The notes under the pieces: model-generated | Database searches by the model: none | What the model was told of the DNA's origin: nothing | What the model saw: the letters and a program-made list of their open reading frames with translations, nothing else | Made by a program: the position numbers and the translations under genes | Source: a virus | IMG/VR virus record: IMGVR_UViG_3300050138_000571 | Coordinates: 1 to 64,000 of that record | DNA length: 64,000 bases | Reading direction: 5' to 3' (one strand) | Shown here: positions 42,113-49,628 of the stretch, piece by piece | How positions within the stretch are numbered: the stretch's first letter is position 1 | How the letters are laid out: every line of letters begins with the position of its first letter

Positions 42113-42700
42113 ATGATCGAGTCCACGGACCTGATCGTTCCCTTGGGGGACGGATCCGCCGAGCTGCGGATCTCTCTCGGGGACATCCTGACCTCCGAGA
42201 TCAGGCAGGACGAAGTCGCCTTCGTGACCCCGGGCAAAGCGCCGGAGCTGCTCTCCACCTACAACCGGGCGTGGCGCGAGACGCATCAATGGATCTCACG
42301 TCTGGAGGCGGAGAAGAACCGAGCAGAGAAGGCCCTTCGGAAAAGAAAGGGCGTCCTCATTCTGGAGGTCATCCCGGAGAAGCTGAAGGCGATGGACATG
42401 AAGTCGAGTGCCGACATCCGAGAGGCCGTCATCGATACGGACGCCGAGTACGACCTGCTTACGGACCGCGTCGACCAAATCAAGGCCGCCATCATGTTCT
42501 TGAAAGGCAAGCTGGAGTCGTTCGAGAACGCTTTCACGTCCGTCAAGAAGATCATGGGAGAGAGTACGTACTCATTCAGCGGCCCCACTCTGCCGGCCGG
42601 CACCGGTACCGGGCGAGTCGGCGGCAACGGACCGACACCGGCCGAACGTCCGGCCAGCCCCTCCCGCGGTGGCAGCGTGTTCGGCCAACCGAAGTTCTAA
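42113..42700 (+). CDS. coiled-coil protein ending in VFGQPKF, 195 aa
   Basis: Starts directly after the SSB-like stop (TAAATG). A central coiled coil (ISRLEAEKNRAEKALRKRKG) is followed by a Gly/Pro-rich tail that ends with SVFGQPKF at the very C-terminus, as in the primase. Likely a replication accessory protein, by position and shared peptide. No enzyme motif. Confidence 0.65.
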   Translation: MIESTDLIVPLGDGSAELRISLGDILTSEIRQDEVAFVTPGKAPELLSTYNRAWRETHQWISRLEAEKNRAEKALRKRKGVLILEVIPEKLKAMDMKSSADIREAVIDTDAEYDLLTDRVDQIKAAIMFLKGKLESFENAFTSVKKIMGESTYSFSGPTLPAGTGTGRVGGNGPTPAERPASPSRGGSVFGQPKF

Positions 42701-42730
42701 ATCACTCAGCGACTTGAAGGAGATTCACGT

Positions 42731-43828
42731 ATGGCGAAGAAATGGCTGACGGCGTTGCAGAAGATGGACGGGGCTGTATTGGGGAACTACAACCCCAACG
42801 ATCACGTGCTGCGGAGCCCGTCTCCGTCGTTCAATTTCATGTTCGGCAACGGACACGGATTGGCGCAGGGGTTCACTATGGTCCTGGGTGGCGTCCCCAA
42901 GGGCGGCAAGAGCGTCATCTGCAACTCGATGATCGGGCAGCTCCACAAGGATGACCCGGAAGCAATCGCCATCAAGTTCGACACCGAGTTCCGAGAGTCG
43001 GGACAGCTCACCGACGAGCAGTCGAGCCTGTGGGGCATCGATCGCGATCGATACATCTGCTACCAGCTCAACGCCGCCACAGAGGTGTTCGATCGAATCG
43101 AGAAGGAGATCGCGGCGATGTGCCAGGAGGGGATGCCCCTCAAGATGATCATCATCGACTCGATCAATGCTCTCATGGGCGTCCGCAGCCAGAACTCGGA
43201 TGGACTCGAAGCGCAGGTAAACCAGTTCGGCGACCTCGCCCGCGCGCTCCCCGAGGCCTTCAAGCGGATCGTCGGGATGCAGCGGAAATACCGCATCGGC
43301 CTGATCTTGACGTGTCACGTTCGCGCGGAGATGGACGCGAAGGAAGTGATGCGGACAGGGTCCAAGACGAGGCTGGCGCTCCCGTTCGGCGCCGCCCACT
43401 TCGCAGAGACCTTCGTCTCCGTCGAGCCGAATCGCAACAAGGATGCCAAAACGGACCTCTCCGGCAACGAGTTCAGGGACGAGTCCCTGGGCGACATCGC
43501 AGACAACGCCGAGCAGACCGGCCACAAGATCCGGGCGAAGGTCGTGAACGCCTCGATGGGACCCAAGGGCCGCGTGGCCGAGTTCACCCTCGACTACCAC
43601 AAAGGGATCATCAACACCCACGAAGAGGTCTTCCTCCTTGGCAAGAACCGCGGCGTCCTGAAGCAGCCGAACCAGCTATCGTATGAGTTCGAGGGTCAGA
43701 AGTGGGTCGGCAAGCAGGCGATGCTGGACGCGCTGGCGAAGGACAAAACCCTCTACGACAAGGTCCTCGCTGAGGTCTACCGCCAGGACACGAACCACAA
43801 CGAGCCCGAAGACGCTGCGGCGGCCTAG
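42731..43828 (+). CDS. RecA/UvsX-like recombinase
   Basis: 365 aa. Walker A GGVPKGGKS (53-61), MIIIDSINALMG (Walker B), IGLILTCHVRAEMDAKEV (loop region) and a RecA-like C-terminal half. AAGGAGA site upstream. Strand exchange with the SSB-like protein and SbcCD-like pair would support recombination-dependent replication. Its stop shares a CTAG with the stop of the converging minus-strand gene. Confidence 0.85.
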   Translation: MAKKWLTALQKMDGAVLGNYNPNDHVLRSPSPSFNFMFGNGHGLAQGFTMVLGGVPKGGKSVICNSMIGQLHKDDPEAIAIKFDTEFRESGQLTDEQSSLWGIDRDRYICYQLNAATEVFDRIEKEIAAMCQEGMPLKMIIIDSINALMGVRSQNSDGLEAQVNQFGDLARALPEAFKRIVGMQRKYRIGLILTCHVRAEMDAKEVMRTGSKTRLALPFGAAHFAETFVSVEPNRNKDAKTDLSGNEFRDESLGDIADNAEQTGHKIRAKVVNASMGPKGRVAEFTLDYHKGIINTHEEVFLLGKNRGVLKQPNQLSYEFEGQKWVGKQAMLDALAKDKTLYDKVLAEVYRQDTNHNEPEDAAAA

Positions 43829-44889
43829 ACGACCTCCTCGGCCACGGACTCGCCCAAGGAGACCGGACCCGGGCAGTGGATGCAGCCCCCTTCCTTGTGG
43901 CGCTCCAGCCGCTTCTCGGCCTCTCGGCGGGCGTCGGGATGGATGCGATCGTTTCCCACCACGTTCGTCAGGGTCTCGACCATCTTGTCGTGCCCCATGT
44001 CCGAGAGCCGGTCCGAAAGCTCCTGGCCGATGACGGCCGCCCGTTGGGCAACCGCCTCCGCGATGGAGCGCTTGGCGTCATCGTCCAGGTCCTCTCCATA
44101 GCTCTCTTCCTTCTCGACCTCAGGGGCTGCAATCCAATTGATCGGAGACAAGCGCTCTTTAGACCCGTCCTTGTGACCCGGCCCATAGTCCTTGCGCTCG
44201 CGGGAGTAGCCGTACAGGGCGATGCTGGCGTCGTCTGGCTTGACCAGCTCGTTGCGACCCCTGTTGATGAGGATGGTGCGGAACTCGTTGAAGCGCTGAA
44301 TGAGGTAGGAGTGGAGAAGCTTGTCGTTCTCGGTCTGCGTCAGGTCTTGGCGCTCGTAGAGCCCGATGAAGTTACAGGTCCAGACGGCTGCATGGCTCTT
44401 GAGGTCGTCGATGTCCAGCATGTGGTTCTGGCAGCGCCACTGGTCGCGGGAGAGGAACTCTTTGCTGGCCTGGTTGATGAGCCACTGGTAGCTGGCGAGC
44501 TTCTCGTCCGAGGGGTTGGGGACGCGACGGAACTCGGTGTGGCGCAAGGCGGCCAGATCGGAGTCCTCGCCGTTGCTCAGCTTGCGGTCCAGGACGGGGC
44601 CGCGGTTGACCGGGCTCGACGCCTCGAACCCGAGGGCGACCTGCAGCTCTGCGAATGCCGCCAGGGCCGTGGAGAGCTTCCGGTGCGTCAAACGTTTGAC
44701 GTCGACGACGCAAGGACCGGTTTCTCCGTCGACGGCAAGGGCCACGCGCCGTTCCATTCCTGTCGCATCTGTGACGACCAGGGTCGTAACGTGCCGTTCC
44801 AGAACCTTGATGCCAGAACTCTGGCACCAGGTCGCCAGGAGGTTCATCGCTCGCGAAATGATCTGGGGGCTGGTGCGGGTGATGGACAT
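43825..44889 (-). CDS. hypothetical protein with possible sigma region-2-like helices, 354 aa
   Basis: Starts MSITRTSPQIISR. The centre (YQWLINQASKEFLS ... MLDIDDLKSHAAVWTCNFI ... NDKLLHSYLIQRFNEFR) has the helix pattern of sigma region 2 (LDxxDLxxEAxxxL...FxxYxxxxIR), but no regions 3 or 4 are recognisable. The C-terminus holds GGCIHCPG, a CxxC. The leader is about 195 nt with two hairpins and a short ORF. Function unproven; the sigma link is weak. Confidence 0.6.
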   Translation of the reverse strand: MSITRTSPQIISRAMNLLATWCQSSGIKVLERHVTTLVVTDATGMERRVALAVDGETGPCVVDVKRLTHRKLSTALAAFAELQVALGFEASSPVNRGPVLDRKLSNGEDSDLAALRHTEFRRVPNPSDEKLASYQWLINQASKEFLSRDQWRCQNHMLDIDDLKSHAAVWTCNFIGLYERQDLTQTENDKLLHSYLIQRFNEFRTILINRGRNELVKPDDASIALYGYSRERKDYGPGHKDGSKERLSPINWIAAPEVEKEESYGEDLDDDAKRSIAEAVAQRAAVIGQELSDRLSDMGHDKMVETLTNVVGNDRIHPDARREAEKRLERHKEGGCIHCPGPVSLGESVAEEVV

Positions 44890-45005
44890 GTAATTCTGCT
44901 CCGTTAGAGTGGGTGAGGTAAGACCGCGTGCGTTACTCTGGTTTTAGAGAGGCAATGCGGCTTACATTTCCAAGATACTGGAACGTGGAAAAGTTGGCAA
45001 GGCTC

Positions 45006-45026
45006 TTTCGTCACGCAGTTACGAAA
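45006..45026 (-). promoter_or_regulatory. leader hairpin
   Basis: TTTCGT and ACGAAA are separated by 9 nt in the leader of the 43825-44889 gene. With the second hairpin at 45031 it gives a structured leader. No U-tract follows. Confidence 0.4.
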
Positions 45027-45075
45027 TAGTGTCACAGCGTGGCATTTCTGTGACGGAATACTTGATCGCTGCCAT
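45019..45075 (-). CDS. leader ORF, 18 aa
   Basis: From the minus-strand motif at 45083 the first start is the ATG at 45075 (TATAGGCGGATCATGG), the same arrangement as real early genes. It encodes MAAIKYSVTEMPRCDTIS and then stops. It overlaps both hairpins, so translation could affect their folding. Not proven to be translated. Confidence 0.45.
   Translation of the reverse strand: MAAIKYSVTEMPRCDTIS
45031..45054 (-). promoter_or_regulatory. leader inverted repeat GTCACAG/CTGTGAC
   Basis: Perfect 7-bp inverted repeat with a 10-nt spacer, 30-50 nt downstream of the promoter motif. It could be an RNA hairpin or an operator for a dimeric repressor. Confidence 0.45.
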
Positions 45076-45082
45076 GATCCGC

Positions 45083-45093
45083 CTATAGCGAAC
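45083..45093 (-). promoter_or_regulatory. GTTCGCTATAG motif, candidate early/middle promoter
   Basis: Exact copy divergent from the copy at 45107; the two are separated by 13 bp. Confidence 0.75.
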
Positions 45094-45106
45094 GCCCCCG
45101 GCACCC

Positions 45107-45117
45107 GTTCGCTATAG
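45107..45117 (+). promoter_or_regulatory. GTTCGCTATAG motif, candidate early/middle promoter
   Basis: Exact copy followed by GTGAGAT and the ClpP-like ATG at 45125. Confidence 0.75.
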
Positions 45118-45124
45118 GTGAGAT

Positions 45125-45682
45125 ATGGATGAAGCTTCAGCCCCGGCCGACGACTCCAAGCCTCGCGTCATTTTTCTGTTCGGGGCCCTCGACGGAGAAG
45201 AAGCGTGCGGAGTGGCGGTCGGGCTACGCCAGCTTCAGGAGCAGGGACCGGAACCAATCCAGATCGTTCTCTGCTCAGGAGGCGGCAGCGAAGGCGCCGG
45301 CTGGGCAATTTACGACGCTATCCGGAGCTGCCCGAACCACATCACCGTGGATGCGCTGGGCTTTGTCGGCAGCATGGCCGTGGCAGTCCTACAGGCCGCA
45401 GACACGCGACGGATGGCGCCCGAGTGCAGGTTGATGGTGCATGCGGGGAGCGCGTCGCTTGGCGAGTCGATCGACCAGAAAACCTTCATCGCCCTCGGCC
45501 GCGAGGCCGAACTGACAAATCGTCAGTACCAGAAGATGTTGGTACGGCACACCGGGCTGTCCCTCAAGCGGATCGTCAAGTACTGCAACACCGAGGCCTT
45601 CTTCTCGGCCAAAGAAGCCCTAAGGCTCGGCTTCGTGGACGAAATCCTCCCGTACGCAAAGAAAAAGAAGGGGTCGCGATAG
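45125..45682 (+). CDS. clpP: ClpP-like serine protease
   Basis: 185 aa, the size of ClpP. Ser83 in GFVGSMAVAV and His106 in LMVHAGSAS align with the catalytic Ser and His; CNTEAFFSAKEALRLGFVDEI aligns with the Asp-containing segment, but Glu157 stands at the Asp position. The SGGGSEGAGWAIYDAI block is also typical. Being early-type and away from head genes, it may target host or phage regulators rather than the prohead. Activity with Glu is uncertain. Confidence 0.8.
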   Translation: MDEASAPADDSKPRVIFLFGALDGEEACGVAVGLRQLQEQGPEPIQIVLCSGGGSEGAGWAIYDAIRSCPNHITVDALGFVGSMAVAVLQAADTRRMAPECRLMVHAGSASLGESIDQKTFIALGREAELTNRQYQKMLVRHTGLSLKRIVKYCNTEAFFSAKEALRLGFVDEILPYAKKKKGSR

Positions 45683-45688
45683 GTCCGC

Positions 45689-46198
45689 ATGGAGATCCGA
45701 CTCACCAAAGGCCAAGTAACGCAGATCGACGACGTCGACGCCGATTTGGGGGCGTACAAGTGGCACGCATCGAAGAAGGGAAAGACCTTCTACGCGCGGC
45801 GCAACGTCCAAAGATCAGATGGCAGTCGGACCACTGTATATCTCCACCAAGAAATCGCCCGAGGTATGGGCATAGTTGGTGATCCCGACCATATAGACCG
45901 GGACGGCCTGAACAATCGCCGGGACAACCTGCGGCCTGATCCAAACGGCCGGAATATGGCCAACCGGGATAGATTCGCCAACAACACCAGCGGTTACAAG
46001 GGCGTGTATCCCAACAAGCGCCTTGGCAAGTGGGTATCCCAAATTACAGTGGACGGCAAGCAGCTCTACCTCGGCATTTTTGTCGACAAGATCAAGGCCG
46101 CCATAGCCTACGACCGTGCCGCCATCGAGCGCTTCGGGGAGTTCGCTGTTCTCAATTTCCCGGAACAACAAACAGACACATCAGGAGCCACTCAATGA
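45689..46198 (+). CDS. HNH-AP2 homing endonuclease, copy 1
   Basis: 169 aa. HNH core DPDHIDRDGLNNRRDNLR, then an AP2-type DNA-binding domain (SGYKGVYPNKRLGKWVSQI ... LYLGIFVDKIKAAIAYDRAA). Closely similar along its length to the copy at 53822. 6 nt after the ClpP-like stop; its own stop overlaps the next ATG. Confidence 0.85.
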   Translation: MEIRLTKGQVTQIDDVDADLGAYKWHASKKGKTFYARRNVQRSDGSRTTVYLHQEIARGMGIVGDPDHIDRDGLNNRRDNLRPDPNGRNMANRDRFANNTSGYKGVYPNKRLGKWVSQITVDGKQLYLGIFVDKIKAAIAYDRAAIERFGEFAVLNFPEQQTDTSGATQ

Positions 46199-46806
46199 CC
46201 GCCACGTCCAGTAAATTCGCCAAAGTCGCTATCGTCATCGCCCTCGTCATCGGAGGCTACGGCTTCGGTCGGTACGCACAGCCGGCGAAGGTCGTGGTGA
46301 CCGAGAAAATCGTCACCGTCGAGCACCAAGTCGTCGTCACTCAGACCGTCACGAAGACCGAGGTCCAGATCGTCAAGGTCCACGACGTGCAGAAGGACGT
46401 ACACAAGGTCGCGGTCACTGAGGTGAAGTCGGACGGCACGAAGGTCGTCACGGTCACCACTGACGATAAATCGAAGACGGAGACGGACATCAACGCGAAC
46501 GCCAACACCTCCACCCAACACAACACTGTGGCCACCCTGGACGTCACGAAAGATCAGGAAAAGACCAAAACCACCACCTTCGGCAACAAGCCGCAGTGGT
46601 CGCTGGTCTTGCAACCCGGCTTCGAATTCGGAGAGGCCCTTGGTGTGACCAGCGGATCCTACAACCTGCTCTCCAAAGCGCTTCCGATGGCCCCACGCCT
46701 GATGGCCAACGTCGGCATCGAGCACCGGTTCATCGGCCCCATCTTCCTCGGTGCCTGGGCAAACACGCGGCTCGATGCCGGGTTGTCCATTCGTTTGGAA
46801 TGGTGA
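46195..46806 (+). CDS. membrane-anchored protein with beta-rich C-terminus, 203 aa
   Basis: Start ATG 46195 has an AGGAGCC site and overlaps the upstream stop. One N-terminal transmembrane helix (VAIVIALVIGGYGFGRYA) is followed by a Val/Thr/Lys region that looks like a coiled or beta stalk, then PQWSLVLQPGFEFG and a Gly-rich end. Could be spanin-related or another envelope protein. No clear family. Confidence 0.65.
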   Translation: MTATSSKFAKVAIVIALVIGGYGFGRYAQPAKVVVTEKIVTVEHQVVVTQTVTKTEVQIVKVHDVQKDVHKVAVTEVKSDGTKVVTVTTDDKSKTETDINANANTSTQHNTVATLDVTKDQEKTKTTTFGNKPQWSLVLQPGFEFGEALGVTSGSYNLLSKALPMAPRLMANVGIEHRFIGPIFLGAWANTRLDAGLSIRLEW

Positions 46807-47483
46807 TGGACCGTCACTCTGAGCTGGAGTTCAAGTTCCTGGCCGACCACGTCGATCCTGGCGCGTTCAAGTCCTGGTGCATGAGCCTGGGGCCAACTCG
46901 CTTCAATTCAGCCGCGTTCCCGGACGTCTACTGGCGCCGCGGCGACAATGTGGTCCGGCATAGGCTGTTGTGGGGGGCGGGCGAGCTGACGGTCAAGAGA
47001 CGTAAGAGTGCGGACAGCATCACTGACCGCCAGGAGATCGATCTTCGGTTCTCTCCCGAGACTACCCCCCAGGACGTCAGCGCGTTTCTGCTGGCCGCGG
47101 GCTGGGCGCTAGAGTTCACGCTCCAGAAGCACTTCTCGTACCCGTTCTGGTTCAAACACGGCGACGCCAGCATCGTCGTCTCGCTCTACGAGGTCGCGCG
47201 ACAGCCGTTCAAGAGCCGTCGATTCCTTGAGGTAGAGGTCGAGAAAGAGTCCAACGTTAGCGACCAGGTCGCCCGCAATCTCCTGACGCTCTGGAGTTCC
47301 TACGCAGCCCGCGAATTCGACCTCGGCGACCCCTGTGCGCTGTCTATCTATGAAATGTACAGCGGGCGCCCGTACCCAAATGTTGTAGAAGCGCCTCCGA
47401 CCTGCACTCGACCCCCAGATGGCTGGCGATGCACTAGGGGCTCTCACGAAGATGGGCCCTGCGCCGCGGTACCGGTGCGTTAG
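46806..47483 (+). CDS. CYTH-domain (triphosphate tunnel) protein
   Basis: 225 aa. The N-terminal ELEFKF is the ExExK signature of CYTH enzymes, followed by DVYWRRGDNVVRHR, ELTVKRRKS, EIDLRF, FEVEVEK-like RFLEVEVEK, the alternating charged strands of a triphosphate tunnel. Substrate unknown (triphosphates or cyclic-nucleotide chemistry in relatives). Coupled to the upstream gene by TGATG. Confidence 0.75.
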   Translation: MDRHSELEFKFLADHVDPGAFKSWCMSLGPTRFNSAAFPDVYWRRGDNVVRHRLLWGAGELTVKRRKSADSITDRQEIDLRFSPETTPQDVSAFLLAAGWALEFTLQKHFSYPFWFKHGDASIVVSLYEVARQPFKSRRFLEVEVEKESNVSDQVARNLLTLWSSYAAREFDLGDPCALSIYEMYSGRPYPNVVEAPPTCTRPPDGWRCTRGSHEDGPCAAVPVR

Positions 47484-47489
47484 CCCCCA

Positions 47490-48125
47490 ATGAAATCTCA
47501 GGACATGAAGGCTGCGGCCCTGCAGTGGCTGCGATTCGTTCGTCGTTACGAGATCGTTTGCACCGAGGCAGGGACCATTGGCCTCGCCGACGTCATCGGG
47601 GTCTGCCCGACCTCGGCTGTCGAAATGGAGATCAAAGTCTCGAAAGCAGATCTGCGCCGGGAGTTCACGGAGAAGGCTCACAAGCACCGCTATTACAAGA
47701 GCGTGAGCGGCGGAGCGTCGCCCAACTACTTCTACTTCATGGTTCCGGAACAGCTCGTCGAAGCCGCGGTAGCGCTTGCCCTCGAACATAACCCGAAGTA
47801 CGGCGTCGTCTCGATGCCAGAAGGCGGGAACTACCAGACGCTGACGGTGACCCGCAAGGCCCAGCGCCTGCACAGCGAGAAGCCAGGCCCCGGGATGATC
47901 CGGGTGGCGACGATGAGGATGTCGTCGGAGCTTGCGACTCTGTACGCCGCCAACCGAGAGCTGGCGGCGAAGGTCGTTCATGCGTTCGAGGTGGGCGTCA
48001 ACCAGGTCGTTCAACAGGCGATCTTGCCATTCGCGGCCGAGCCCGATCTGCCGCTCGAAACGAATGATGGTCCCGATCCTCTCTTCCTGGAGACGGACCC
48101 TGGCGCACAGCAGCGTTCGCTATAG
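47490..48125 (+). CDS. PD-(D/E)XK-like nuclease (putative)
   Basis: 211 aa. LADVIGVCPTSAVEMEIKVSKADLRREF has Asp, then ExK, as in PD-(D/E)XK nucleases, followed by HKHRYYKS and PNYFYFMVPEQLV, a pattern seen in phage and MmcB-like proteins. The C-terminus is helical and ends at a promoter motif. Catalysis is inferred from the motif only. Confidence 0.6.
   Translation: MKSQDMKAAALQWLRFVRRYEIVCTEAGTIGLADVIGVCPTSAVEMEIKVSKADLRREFTEKAHKHRYYKSVSGGASPNYFYFMVPEQLVEAAVALALEHNPKYGVVSMPEGGNYQTLTVTRKAQRLHSEKPGPGMIRVATMRMSSELATLYAANRELAAKVVHAFEVGVNQVVQQAILPFAAEPDLPLETNDGPDPLFLETDPGAQQRSL
48115..48125 (+). promoter_or_regulatory. GTTCGCTATAG motif, candidate early/middle promoter
   Basis: Exact copy overlapping the last codons of the nuclease-like gene. 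GCAGGAT and the ATG at 48133 follow. Confidence 0.75.
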
Positions 48126-48132
48126 GCAGGAT

Positions 48133-48435
48133 ATGGAAAAGGAAACCCTCAAAGAGATCGTCACCTTCGAGCTGGAAGCCTACTGCCCGGAGTCCGCGGA
48201 CATCGAACGATGTTCCGAGGGCATCGCCGAGAAGCTGGGAGACGACTTCGCGCCTAGCTACTTCCGGGTCCGCAACGTCGTCCTCGACGGCCTCCAGGCC
48301 CTCGAAGCCTGCCTCGTCGAGGCGGAGATGGAGCAACTGGCAGGAGAGATCGCGGAAAAGCTCTGCGCCGGCTCTGACGAAGACGAGGTCGAAGAAGACT
48401 TCCTGATCGAGGACTGCGCCGAGGACTGCGAGTGA
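48133..48435 (+). CDS. acidic hypothetical protein, 100 aa
   Basis: The ATG lies 7 nt after the motif. Strongly acidic (MEKETLKEIVTFELEAY ... EDEVEEDFLIEDC), with charge distribution like DNA-mimic proteins, though it also contains several Cys. Function unknown. Overlaps the next start (GTGA). Confidence 0.65.
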   Translation: MEKETLKEIVTFELEAYCPESADIERCSEGIAEKLGDDFAPSYFRVRNVVLDGLQALEACLVEAEMEQLAGEIAEKLCAGSDEDEVEEDFLIEDCAEDCE

Positions 48436-48683
48436 CCCGAACCGTGAGAGTCGTGGACATCGGGGACCACGTAACGCCCCTACGGCGACATTTCCTTGTG
48501 ATCGCCGACGACCGCTCGGGCCCCTCGGTCAGCGACATCAATGCTCGGCTCGTGACGTTCCTGCAGGAGGTGCTGGTCATGCCCAGTCTCCTGGCGGTCG
48601 GACCTGTGTCCACCCCGCATTATTCGATTTCACACGACGGCGAGAAGTGGGTGCTGAGAGGGGAAGGCGAGTCCGCCACCTAG
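48432..48683 (+). CDS. hypothetical protein, 83 aa
   Basis: GTG start overlapping the upstream stop. Alpha/beta text (VRVVDIGDHVTPLRRHFLVIAD ... GEKWVLRGEGE). No family recognised; ends next to the promoter at 48686. Confidence 0.6.
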   Translation: MTRTVRVVDIGDHVTPLRRHFLVIADDRSGPSVSDINARLVTFLQEVLVMPSLLAVGPVSTPHYSISHDGEKWVLRGEGESAT

Positions 48684-48685
48684 GC

Positions 48686-48696
48686 GTTCGCTATAG
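48686..48696 (+). promoter_or_regulatory. GTTCGCTATAG motif, candidate early/middle promoter
   Basis: Exact copy with downstream GCAGATCATGG, identical to the copy at 50971. Confidence 0.75.
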
Positions 48697-48703
48697 GCAG
48701 ATC

Positions 48704-49057
48704 ATGGACAAGTTCTTCACCGGCACCGGCAACATTCGTAAGGACCACTTCGGCAGGATCGTCATCGACAACTGTCCGTCCGATTCCGAACACCTGTGCG
48801 ATTCCGAACACCTGTGCGATTCGAAGACGGACCCGGTTCAGAACCGACCGCTCTGCAGGAAGCTCGTCGAGGAAGCCTTCGAGGGGTTTCTTGGGAAAAC
48901 GGGAACGCTGGTCCTGACGATTTCTCTCAAAGAAGAGAGTGTGGGGGCCGTCCCCACCGAGACCCATACCGCCAAAACTGTCAAGTACAGCGTAGCGGCC
49001 CCTGGAGCGCTGGCGGAGGCCGTGGTCGCGGCCCTGGAGCAGCTCGATGGCAATTAA
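48704..49057 (+). CDS. hypothetical protein with tandem repeat, 117 aa
   Basis: Start ATG 48704 is 7 nt after the motif. It contains a duplicated DSEHLC, encoded by an exact 18-bp tandem repeat, and a C-terminal alpha/beta half. Function unknown. Overlaps the next gene by 11 nt. Confidence 0.65.
   Translation: MDKFFTGTGNIRKDHFGRIVIDNCPSDSEHLCDSEHLCDSKTDPVQNRPLCRKLVEEAFEGFLGKTGTLVLTISLKEESVGAVPTETHTAKTVKYSVAAPGALAEAVVAALEQLDGN
48782..48817 (+). repeat. exact 18-bp tandem duplication
   Basis: Two perfect copies (unit begins GATTCCGAACACC) plus a partial third give DSEHLC twice. Perfect identity suggests a recent slip. Confidence 0.85.
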
Positions 49058-49628
49058 GTCCCATTCAAGGGCACGAGGGAATGATTGTGGGCCAGCGCCT
49101 AAAAAGGCCCACAAGAAGCCCGTCTCCTACGCGCAGCACAAGTGGGACACGCTTTGGAAGTCCCTCCTCACCACGAACGGCCGCATCGACAAGGCAAAAT
49201 TGATGATCGAGCTGGCGGACTACTCGATCCTGATGGAAGAGGCAGGCAAAGTCTACGAGTACGTCACCGGCGGTCGAGTCAATACCGTCAGGACGATGTC
49301 CGCCGACGTCATCAACGCGGCCGTCGAGGCCGACAACGAAACTCTCGGGGAAATCCTCACCGACGAGAAGGAACAGTGGGAGCAGGATCGCGGGGCCCGG
49401 GATCCGGTCGTCGAACGACTCGAAAATGTTTGCTACGTGCGCCTCGGCAGCCCGACGGCGAGCTTCGAGGGACGCCACATCCACATCACGATCCCCGGGG
49501 GTACGTACTCCGCGGCCTGGTGCTCGACGACCGAGCAGCTCTTCCTCGACACGGCCTCACCTCTGCCCGCGGATTGGGTAGACACGGCGAAAGAAGCCGC
49601 CAAAGCGTTACTGAGCAAGGAGCAATAG
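49047..49628 (+). CDS. conserved-type phage protein, 193 aa
   Basis: N-terminal basic segment, then KLMIELADYSILMEEAGKVYEYVTGGRV, a pattern shared by many phage hypothetical proteins (DYxxxxxxVxKVYExVTGG). The C-terminal half is beta-rich. Role unknown. Abuts the 2OG oxygenase gene. Confidence 0.7.
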   Translation: MAIKSHSRARGNDCGPAPKKAHKKPVSYAQHKWDTLWKSLLTTNGRIDKAKLMIELADYSILMEEAGKVYEYVTGGRVNTVRTMSADVINAAVEADNETLGEILTDEKEQWEQDRGARDPVVERLENVCYVRLGSPTASFEGRHIHITIPGGTYSAAWCSTTEQLFLDTASPLPADWVDTAKEAAKALLSKEQ

